Part shown: positions 8,093-15,000 of the stretch, piece by piece | Position numbering within the stretch: position 1 is the first letter of the stretch | How the letters are laid out: every line of letters begins with the position of its first letter | NCBI GenBank assembly: GCA_009663005.1 | Contig: CM018889.1 | Location: 7,345,466 to 7,360,465, forward strand | Reading direction: 5' to 3' | Length of the DNA stretch: 15,000 bases | From: Actinidia chinensis | Lineage: Eukaryota; Streptophyta; Magnoliopsida; Ericales; Actinidiaceae | The notes under the pieces: model-generated | Told to the model about the DNA's origin: nothing | Database searches by the model: none | Seen by the model: the letters and a program-made list of their open reading frames with translations, nothing else | Program-made: the position numbers and the translations under genes

Positions 8093-8324
8093 TAAACTCT
8101 CATTCGAACATTCGACAATCCTGTGAGCATGAAATTTGTCACAGGCGGTAGCGTTCGAACGCTCTACCTAGAATTCGAACGCCAGGAAGAACTGAACAGA
8201 AACTTACAGTTTATTGTTTTGAAAAGTTCTAACTTAAATTCTTATCACCTTAATCCCTTAAAATAAAACCAACTCACATTAACTAGCGTACACGTTATAA
8301 TTTACATAATTGGCAAAATAAAAT

Positions 8325-8655
8325 GGGTTTGGGGTGCTACATTTTTTATATCGATTAATTTGTTCACATTGTGACTGATGTGATAAATCACACCACCATG
8401 TGGTCTGTATTGATCTACATGAGTCAGTCAAACATGCTTTGACATGTCTTCATTTGTTTTTGTTAATTTTTAACAAAAAATCTTTTCAAATATAAATTCA
8501 TGGTTCTGTAAAAAATTCTCAAAAAATCATAATTAATACTGAAACATAAACATATATGAATTTTTCACATAAATAACATTATATCTGTACCATATTTGGT
8601 GTATATCTTACAATATATTATATTTAGAGATTAATATTTTAAATTTTGGTTTATT
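8325..8655 (-). repeat. LTR 5'-type module, copy 3 (inner right)
   Basis: Collinear with 1040-1368 and sharing CACACCACCATGTGGTCTGTATTGATC. Its right end reads TTTATTTACACCTAGAG, a decayed form of the TTTTACACTTAGAG seen near 1361. Together with copy 1 it shows that the two-module arrangement existed before the two long repeats separated. Confidence 0.6.
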
Positions 8656-9909
8656 TACACCTAGAGCGCTTAGAATCAGTTTAATCCAATAGAGGATGTT
8701 CAGAAATCACTACTTAACCACTTTAGATTATAGGACCTATAAACTAACCCAAACTCCGGTAGGCTCCACGGTTGTCGCCGGGGCAGTGGCAGTGTCATGC
8801 CATAATTGTGTTTCTTTGTCATAAAAAAAAGATTTTCTTTCATTGTAGCGGAAGCAAAGAAGCAGGTGGCATTTAAATTTAGAGCCAATAGAAATCAGTG
8901 TTTAGTTCGTTAATTTCAAATACATGTCCACATAACTGGTAGAGAAACTGTATCTGTCTTATCATTCATACATAAATACATACATTACATATTCAAAAGT
9001 CCTCGAACATTCTAGTCTGGGCTATGCTACGTGAATTTGTGGTTCTTGTTACACAACATGGCGTACTCTATCTTAAATTTACATAGTCCAAAACGGATTT
9101 CAAAACGTGGCTTCTATCGCTCTACTCCACTTGCTTGTCTTTGTTACCTGAAACATTGTCAGAAATAATATTCCCAAGCATGATTACTTAGCGTATAACC
9201 ATAATCTCTAACATAGATTTGATATAGATATCGAAAATATGAAAATATCATGGTAGATGCATACAAACAGAACGTTAACATAGAGTAAGTGAAACATTTG
9301 CTCTTTTGAAATAAACTTGTGCAAAGTTCAGTACTTGTAGAGTGCCCTCCCTTAGTCGGGGTGGGTTATCATACCCATAAATGACCCATCTTGTATAGTC
9401 AACATAATTTGAAAAATACATTATGCATTATGGACCTCTCGTCCTTGTCGGGTTTGATAACATACTTTTCACATCCCCCTTCAGTCAGTGCGTATTGCAC
9501 GGCGAAGTACCTTCCAAAAATGATAAACATAATGGTACATAGGAATTATAATACGAAATCGTTTTAAAAAAGGATTTTTATCTAAACCATGATTGATGTG
9601 CATGTAACCAGAACATATTTCATACATATATCGTAGCCACAAAAGAGTAATTTACTCTACTTTAGAGATTAAGTTACTTATCTTGTTTGCGTAGGTGTCG
9701 CGCTACACTCCGTTTCGTCGTGCTCTTTAGGCTAGTTGAATTGATTCCTATATATTTTATTTATTGAAAATGAATTAGTATTAAGACCTTCACGTAAGTA
9801 TTATAAGTACATTAGTTATTATCAATTATTAGGGCTAACCGTGGTGTTTGATTTGTTGGCTCAATGTTTTGATTTTTGATGATACAAACTATTGTATTAG
9901 AAATCTCTA

Positions 9910-10086
9910 ATGAATCTCATTGAATTGAAGACCTTGAGAATCACTTATACTTCAAGAGAAGACCTCTTGAAGAACTTGAATTGCTTGAAGCTCAATTAGC
10001 CAAGGAAAACTTGAAATTACATTCTATGCAAGAGTATCGACACATGTTCTTGAGGTGTCAACACATGAAGACAGTAGACAATCTAG
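9910..10086 (+). repeat. Uninverted counterpart block in the right LTR
   Basis: Same sequence as 2591-2768 but in the opposite, presumed ancestral, orientation. Its 3' part contains ATCGACACATGTTCTTGAGGTGTCAACACATG, which continues in phase with the GTGTCGACACATG repeats that follow, supporting this orientation as original. A short open frame here has a counterpart in the left copy only because the DNA blocks are homologous; there is no sign that it is a gene. Confidence 0.8.
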
Positions 10087-10412
10087 AAATAAAGGTGTTA
10101 ACACATGTCTTTGAAGTGTCTACGTATAGAGACAAAGGCCAAAATTATAAAAATAATGATTAGGTGTCTACACATGAACTTGAGGTGTCTACACATGAAC
10201 TTGAGGTGTCAACACATGAAAACAGAGGCTAAAATTCTAAAATGAATAATTAAGTGTTGACACATGAACTTTAACTGTTGACACATGGGGATAGTAGAGT
10301 AAAATTCTGAAATGTATGACCAGGTGTCGACACATAGAGACAATAGACTAAAATTTTGAAATGAATGACTAGGTGTCGACACATGAACTTAAAGTGTCGA
10401 CACTTAGAGACA
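10028..10412. repeat. Tandem array of about 60-bp units with GTGTCGACAC palindromes (right LTR)
   Basis: Counterpart of the left array. The unit structure differs: a 20-bp piece (AGGTGTCTACACATGAACTT, with a near copy following) is duplicated at about 10161-10201, and near 10323-10345 one half-unit is missing so that a GTGTCGACACATAGAGACA site follows directly. Unequal crossing-over or slippage after the two LTRs separated explains this. Confidence 0.75.
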
Positions 10413-10735
10413 AAGCCAAAATCTGGAAAAAACTAAGACTCAGCTTTTCTGGTTGGACTTCCAAGCATGTTTTGGGTCATCTAACCTTGAAATTTGGAAA
10501 ATGCAAGGAAAACTTGTAGGTATCTGAAGTAACTATCCTATGACACTTAAATCAACCAAAAGGATTTTCGTATGAAGAAGTTATGCCTAAAATACGAATA
10601 GTGGTTTTGAAATAAAAACATGATGTAACATGATTTGACTTTTGATCCAAAAATGGCATCCTCGTGCCGTGTTTCCAAAGAAACAAAGAAGATTCGTGAG
10701 GTTACTTGCAAAAATCGTTGGTGGTTCCCTAAACT

Positions 10736-10838
10736 TTTCCTTTCTCCTTTCTCTCTTCTTCTCAGAGCAATTCTTCTTTCTCTTTTCCTCTCTTTCTCTT
10801 TCCCTTTTCTTCTTCTCTCTCTCTCTTTCTCTCTATTT
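10736..10838. repeat. CT-rich low-complexity tract in right LTR
   Basis: Pyrimidine tract that aligns with 3460-3561. Open frames of about 80 codons crossing it encode only Ser/Leu/Phe-rich low-complexity sequence. Confidence 0.8.
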
Positions 10839-10934
10839 TGGTTTAGTCACAACATTTTTGCTGGGACAAGCATGGGATAGAGGGAGTGGTTGAAGTGGTT
10901 AGGGATTTGTGACTATTTGGGGTTGCGAATTTGA

Positions 10935-11220
10935 TCACCAGGGTCATAGGGGATGGGTCACACCACCATGTGGTCCCTATTAATCATCAACATGGGTCAA
11001 AACATGCCTGATACATATCCATTTTTCTGTTACACTTTAACAGAAAATCTTTTCAGGTACAAATTTAAATTTTCATAAAAATTTCTGAAATTCACAATTA
11101 ATACTTGCAACATAACATGGATTAATTTCACATGAATAACATATATTGTATAGTGTGTGTGTGTGTATATATATACATTACTTAGAAGAATTAAATATTT
11201 TTAAGTTTTGGGATTTTACA
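10935..11220 (-). repeat. LTR 5'-type module, copy 4 (outer end of right LTR)
   Basis: The most complete outer module: CACACCACCATGTGGTCCC, T-rich stretch, CAATTAATACTTGCAACATAAC, a GT/AT microsatellite at 11153-11176, then an A/T-rich tail ending TTTTACA at 11220. On the minus strand this is the first part of the 5' LTR. I could not identify a target-site duplication, because the opposite end of the element is unclear or outside the window. Confidence 0.65.
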
Positions 11221-11263
11221 CAAGAGCCACGTCATATTGGGAGGATTATCATGGTACCTAACT

Positions 11264-11730
11264 GATTCATGTTTTTAGGAGATGTTGTGTCTGGTTAACT
11301 TGATTTGTATCCTAGTAGCTACAACGAAACTATTTTGAATAAAGATTCGAAAAATTGGTAAAGTGCTGTGAAAGTTGAAATAGAGTCTATGTGTACTCTA
11401 ATCATGTCTAGGAACTATAGAGCTTCGTGTTAATGTTAAATCCATTGGCTGTAAGTGGGTCTATAAGCGAAAAAGAGGACCCGACAGTTCGATAAAGACT
11501 TTTAAAGCCATATTGGTGAATAAAGGATTTACTCAAAAAAAAATTAATTATGAGAAAACATTTTCACCGATCACCATGCTTAAGTCTATTCGAGTCCTCT
11601 TATCTATTATAGCACATTTCAATTATAAAATTTGACAAATGGACGTCAAGACTACCTTTTTAAATGACAATCTTGAGGAAGATATGTATATGATGCAGCC
11701 AGACGGATTCATAGCTAAGGGAGACCTAAC
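11264..11730 (+). pseudogene. Copia reverse transcriptase fragment, copy 1
   Basis: Decayed N-terminal part of a Ty1/copia RT domain on the plus strand. Recognisable pieces, in order but in shifting frames: FLGDVVS, SSYNETILNKDSKNW, GCKWVYKRK (about 11450-11474), ILVNKGFTQKKINYEKTFSP, LKSIRVLLSI, and finally QMDVKTTFLNDNLEEDMYMM followed by QPDGFIA (about 11638-11722). These match the copia order of KW.FK.K, KARLVAKG, ETFSPV and QMDVKTAFLNG. The Trp expected before QMDVKT is a TGA stop, as in copy 2. Homology ends near 11725, before the catalytic YVDD box, so this is only a fragment. Confidence 0.85.
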
Positions 11731-12238
11731 ATATATATATATATGATATGTGGGCTACCAATCCTAATAAGTTTATTCTTTACAGAATTTTTTGAGAGAA
11801 AAAAATTGAGATCCCATACTCTAGAAATGATTGGTTTGGGTTGAGAAAAAAAGAGAGAAGATCAAAGGGTCTAGAAAACTAAAAAAATAATCATGTAGTG
11901 TTAAGGATTAAGGTTTGATAAAAAAAATAAGCTATGAGAAAATTATGCGTTAAAAATCTATCTTTGTTCAAACTATTGGACTTTTCTTCGATCGGTCCAG
12001 CATCCTCTTCGACCGGCCGGGCATCCTCTTTGACCGTTCAAACATGATCTACAGTAGCAAGAAGGTGCAGCATGGAGTAATCTGACATCCATGGTTCATA
12101 CTTGAATTATTCTCGTGCAAATCAATGTATATATAACCCTCTCGTGATTGATGTTGTATGATTTACATGGTTTAAGATCTAAAAGAAGGAATAATTTAAA
12201 AATTGTGCTTCTGCTACTAGATACGATCCCCTTCAATC
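11731..12238 (+). other. Non-coding spacer between the two Copia fragments, possible LTR/leader DNA
   Basis: No coding signal. It contains an AT microsatellite (about 11732-11745), purine-rich runs, a set of three imperfect 20-bp repeats at 11981-12042 (core CATCCTCTTCGACCGGCCGG), and a TATATATAACC string near 12127 that could be a TATA box of a decayed LTR. Its position just upstream of the second fragment permits, but does not prove, an LTR origin. Confidence 0.4.
11981..12042 (+). repeat. Three imperfect 20-bp direct repeats (TCTTCGACCGGCC type)
   Basis: TTCTTCGATCGGTCCAG, CATCCTCTTCGACCGGCCGG and CATCCTCTTTGACCGTTCAA follow one another at about 20-bp spacing. They are GC-richer than the surroundings. 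The differences between units are mainly C/T and G/A changes at CG-containing positions. Confidence 0.7.
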
Positions 12239-12722
12239 GATTCGTGTTCTTAGGAGATGTTGTCTCTGATGAACATGATTTGGATCCTAATAACTACAAC
12301 GAGACTATTTCTGATAAAGATTCAAAAATTTGGTATAGTGTTATGAAAGTTGAGATGGAGTCTATGTACATATTTAGAAACTTGTAGAGCCACTTGTTAA
12401 TGTTAAAACCATTGGATGTTAGTGGGTCTATAAGAGAAAAGGAAGACTCAATGATTCAATAGAGACTTTTAAATCTAGATTGGTGGCCAAAATATTTACT
12501 CAAAAAGAATGAATTTATTATGAAAAAACTCTTTCACCGATGGCCATGTTTAAGTCTATTTGAGTTCTATTGTCCATTGTGACACATTTCGGTTATAAAA
12601 TTTGACAAATGGACGTTAAGACTGTATTTTTGAATGATAATCCTGACAAAGACATCTATATGATGCAACTAGACGATTTCATAACTAAGAACCAATATCA
12701 TATGGTATGCAAGTTGCACATC
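12239..12722 (+). pseudogene. Copia reverse transcriptase fragment, copy 2
   Basis: A second direct copy of the same copia RT segment. An open part at 12148-12387 includes RFVFLGDVVSDEHDLDPN and KIWYSVMKVEMESMYI. After a frameshift near 12380 the homologous frame gives LVEPLVNVKTIGC, a stop where copia has Lys, WVYKRKGR, FKSRLVAK, YYEKTLSPMAM, and then QMDVKTVFLNDNPDKDIYMM preceded by a TGA stop. It extends slightly further than copy 1, into YHMVCKLHI, which corresponds to the KVCKL motif after the QMDVKT box. No catalytic YVDD box or RNase H follows before unrelated AT-rich DNA begins. It is closely related to copy 1, sharing most stops' surroundings and the TGA. Confidence 0.87.
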
Positions 12723-13149
12723 ATATTATGCAAAGTTACTAATTGCTTCAACTATCTTTGAAAACAAAAAACAATGATTTAGTTATGGTTCAATCCTAAG
12801 AATTCTTAACACATCCACAATATATGAAATAGCAGATTATAAACATGGAATTCGAAGAGTCACAATTTAATTCAAAGGAATCAGAAAACAAATCTGTTTC
12901 AGATGACATGGAATGAAAAATAAACCTGTTTTTATCAACTAATAACCATCAAAAAATAATTTCTGCACTAAATAGATAAAAACAATAAAAACAGTACATA
13001 AGTATTAGTATCAAAATGAAAACATTCAAAACATGTCAAATTATCCAAACAAGTCTCAACATATAAGCAAATCCCAAGTAATAACAAATCAATAAGAGTT
13101 TTAGACTAAAAATATGATAAAATAAGAACTAAGTATAAACTCTAAACTC
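12723..13149. other. AT-rich stretch with no recognisable gene
   Basis: I see no coding, RNA or repeat signal beyond scattered A-rich runs. It lies downstream of the second Copia fragment and downstream of the minus-strand pseudogene that ends at 13150, so it may include that gene's old 3' flank. Confidence 0.6.
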
Positions 13150-14211
13150 CTAATCATCAGCCTCATCATCATCATCATCATCCTTCGATTGCATCCGAAT
13201 AAGCATACCCTTTATCACTTAGAGCATGGTAGAATGACGACTAGACTGCTCCTCCAGTGAAGTCATGCTGGTATTAAACTCCATCCTCAGATTGGCAATC
13301 ACCTCTTGTAACTCTGGAATCCCAATCGATAGTTGCTCTAATGCACTCGCCTTCAATCTCCTCTTCTTCTTCTGCCCCTCAGATCAAGTGAATACCTATC
13401 AATGGGCTTTTCCAGCTCTATCCTAGTAAGATCTATGGGGATGGAAACATCATGCCTTTTAAACAACTCAGTGAGAAATCCAGTAAATAGTATTGAACCC
13501 CTATAATCAGATGACCCATACGCAGCAAACAATGCCATATACATCATACGGGGCAAATCAATCACTTTTCTGTACCAATTGCCCGTAGTAAATTTGCTCT
13601 TGCGACACCCATGGCAATAGTACTCTTTAAAGGCAATAATGAATGACACGAGAATAACAATAAAATGAGGTACATATCCTTAAGGCGCATCTTATTGCAT
13701 TGCACCTCTCCATCCCAAATATCATCCCCCAATAGCAACTCTTAGGAAATGGCATCCAAATCTGGCATCCCAACATCAGGAAAATCAAACTCAGAGTTCT
13801 TAACATAAAGGATATCATAAATCTCAGCAAAACTATCCAGGTTCACTTTTAGTTTCTTTCTCTTAACCCAACTTATCATCCTTTCCTTCCCCTTCTTGGT
13901 CACCGGCCTATGTTTGATGTTAACCATGAACTCTTGACATAACTCGCTAGGTTCAACCACCCTCGATTTGTGAAATTGTAAAGAAACTCAAAACCTAAAT
14001 CTTTAAAGGAGTTCAAATCAAACTCCTTGTTTATCACCGTCCCATTCCTAACCCATACTCGATTGTAAAGTTTCTCCTCTATTTTTTTGATGAACTGAGT
14101 GGCGTCATAGTCTAGATTGGTCGGCTCTTTTTTCTTCCTTTTTTCTTTTTAGGAACTCGATCCCTTAGACTTCAATGGATTACGAAAACCTCCCCTTTCT
14201 ATAGTACTCAT
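13150..14211 (-). pseudogene. Broken plant-specific ORF resembling 'putative plant transposon protein' family
   Basis: Start codon at 14209-14211 and final stop at 13150-13152 give about 354 codons, but the frame is broken. The N-terminus is short and polar, with a stop at about codon 21, then a basic KEKRKKKEPTN patch. A stretch with QFIKKIEEKLYNRVWVRNG follows; a frameshift near 13968 leads into EPSELCQEFMVNI and ISWVKRKKLKVN, resembling the EFYAN...VRGK...F region of the plant transposon-protein domain. After DLDAIS a stop occurs, then LLLFSCHSLLPLK and ARANLLRAIGTEK; another shift near 13575 leads to LFAAYGSSDYRGSILFTGF and LTELFKRHDVSIPIDL, matching the domain's end. A third shift near 13380 opens a KKKRRLKASALEQL segment, a probable coiled coil with a stop, and the tail QSKDDDDDDEADD. 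The family assignment is from memory of its motif pattern and could be a related retroelement-borne ORF. Confidence 0.6.
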
Positions 14212-14349
14212 ATTTGAACAAACACCCTGCACACCATTACAAACAATGCACAAAAACATGTCATTAAATCGAGATCGGTATGCAATTGCAAGGTGATATG
14301 CTTATGGTGGTGTGCCTTTTCCATGAAACCCAAGAATAACGAATGGCCA

Positions 14350-14664
14350 CAACACAATTTGGTGTGCAATGTATTTGAAATGTATCTTCAAGACCATCTA
14401 ATCCTCCACACAACAATGCCCACATTGATTGCCAGGGAACCTTAGTTCTCACTTAAAATTTATCGAATACCATGGTGGGCCATAGTGTAAAACGATGGTT
14501 TAATGCATAAATTCCATTGAGCCAAAGTCTCCAAAATCCTACATGACATCTATGATGAGTTTAGAATATTCCCTCACAAATTGGAACAAAATGTTCAGGG
14601 GCATTTTATCAAACACTTTGTGTGCACACACTAAATCTATGTTATTCATTGAGTTTTCACCCAT
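14350..14664 (-). pseudogene. Possible pentatricopeptide-repeat (PPR) remnant
   Basis: On the minus strand two PPR-like signatures occur in different frames: CAHKVFDKMP (about 14630-14600) and MVFDKF, a stop, then VRTKVPWQSM (about 14480-14430), followed by LEDTFQIHC. The A..VFD.MP...V.WN.M pattern is typical of plant PPR proteins, which bind organellar RNA. No intact frame joins the two, stops are frequent, and their spacing is longer than one standard repeat. The call is tentative; it could be chance similarity. Confidence 0.28.
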
Positions 14665-15000
14665 GGTTTTCCCTCAAGTTTTCAAGCAACAATCATAGGG
14701 CAACCCACAATACTAATTCATAAACAAAGGACATGTGCGTGTTGGTGAAATTATGTACCTAATGATGAATATTTAAAAACAATTAAAATATGAAACCCTA
14801 AGTTATCTATGGATGATATACTTGAATCTAAGTAATGCAAGGGTAATAGATGTAAAGGATTACCTTGTTTGATGAAAAAAAATGATGGAATTTGATGGTT
14901 TATAGTCTCCCTCGTGAAATCGACCAATTCTCTCTTTTCTCTCTCTTTCACATAAGTTTGGAAGGTGAATATGTTTATGAATGAGAATAAAACTGTCTAA
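14665..15000. other. Unassigned AT-rich DNA with a short CT-rich run
   Basis: No gene recognised. A pyrimidine-rich run lies at about 14928-14949. A minus-strand frame of 66 codons crosses it and has no family features. Confidence 0.5.

Larger units (their letters stand above)
813..11220 (-). mobile_element. Degenerate Ty3/gypsy chromovirus (Tekay/Del-like) LTR retrotransposon
   Basis: An old LTR retrotransposon lying on the minus strand. Long direct repeats (813-3895 and 8093-11220) flank an internal region that reads gag, protease, reverse transcriptase, RNase H, integrase and a chromodomain remnant, which is the Ty3/gypsy order. The chromodomain remnant and the integrase C-terminal motifs (HNVFHISML and LRNKVIPLV) point to a chromovirus, most like the Tekay/Del lineage. 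In such elements Gag packages RNA, Pol copies it to DNA and integrase inserts it, with the chromodomain steering integration into heterochromatin. Every domain is damaged by stops, frameshifts, deletions or lost catalytic residues, so the element cannot be autonomous. I see no convincing primer-binding site or polypurine tract, and both internal/LTR junctions look eroded. The left boundary is uncertain: 1-812 probably belongs to the same LTR. The clade call rests on remembered family motifs. Confidence 0.88.
8093..11220 (-). repeat. Right long direct repeat (5' LTR of the gypsy element)
   Basis: Partner of 813-3895, lying upstream of gag on the coding (minus) strand, so it is the 5' LTR and would have driven transcription. 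Its outer end at 11220 reads TTTTACA, so on the minus strand it begins TGTAAAATCCC, which suits an LTR starting with TG. The inner end near 8090 is abrupt: homology to the left copy begins at AAACTCTCATTCG, and the neighbouring bases do not show a recognisable primer-binding site such as one for initiator-methionine tRNA. This suggests that the 3' part of this LTR and the primer-binding site were deleted. The block order matches the left copy except for the inverted segment and indels in the 60-bp array. Confidence 0.85.

Noticed and set aside
10635..10893. Two overlapping open frames of about 80 codons
   Set aside because: They cross the CT-rich tract of the right LTR and encode low-complexity Ser/Leu/Phe. 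The left LTR has no matching intact frame.
1..15000. A previously undescribed multi-gene system
   Set aside because: All recognisable coding segments belong to known plant mobile-element or repeat families and are broken. No set of intact adjacent genes suggests a system.

Overview
This window looks like repeat-rich nuclear DNA from a flowering plant. It is AT-rich and has no bacterial-style gene packing. It holds a decayed chromodomain-type Ty3/gypsy retrotransposon, two decayed Copia reverse-transcriptase fragments and a decayed open reading frame resembling the 'putative plant transposon protein' family. I cannot name a species. I found no intact host gene, tRNA, rRNA or CRISPR array, and every protein-coding stretch I recognise is broken by stops, frameshifts or deletions.

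Layout. Positions 1-11220 are dominated by one minus-strand Ty3/gypsy element, probably of the Tekay/Del chromovirus lineage. Its internal region (about 3955-7973) reads right to left: gag with zinc knuckle, aspartic protease, reverse transcriptase, RNase H, integrase and a truncated chromodomain. It is flanked by direct repeats of about 3.1 kb (813-3895 and 8093-11220) that sit where LTRs should. The repeats have diverged substantially by eye, so the insertion is old. Each contains two diverged copies of a module of about 300 bp, a CT-rich tract and an array of about 60-bp units built on the palindrome GTGTCGACAC. Positions 1-812 carry the same TTCGAA-centred motifs as the shared repeat and probably continue the left LTR beyond the window edge.

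Positions 11264-12722 hold two direct copies of a plus-strand Copia reverse-transcriptase segment, separated by about 0.5 kb of non-coding DNA that could be LTR or leader material. Positions 12723-13149 hold nothing I recognise. Positions 13150-14211 (minus) are a pseudogene with a basic N-terminus, a central plant-transposon-like domain, a possible coiled coil and an acidic tail. Positions 14350-14664 (minus) may be a pentatricopeptide-repeat remnant. The rest is featureless.

The most informative observations are structural. A perfect 25-bp inverted repeat at the pol/LTR junction has one arm that is chromodomain coding sequence. A stretch of about 180 bp in the left LTR is inverted relative to the right LTR. 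Both Copia copies share the same tryptophan-to-stop change. I see no evidence of a new functional system; this is a fossil locus whose interest lies in how it was rearranged.
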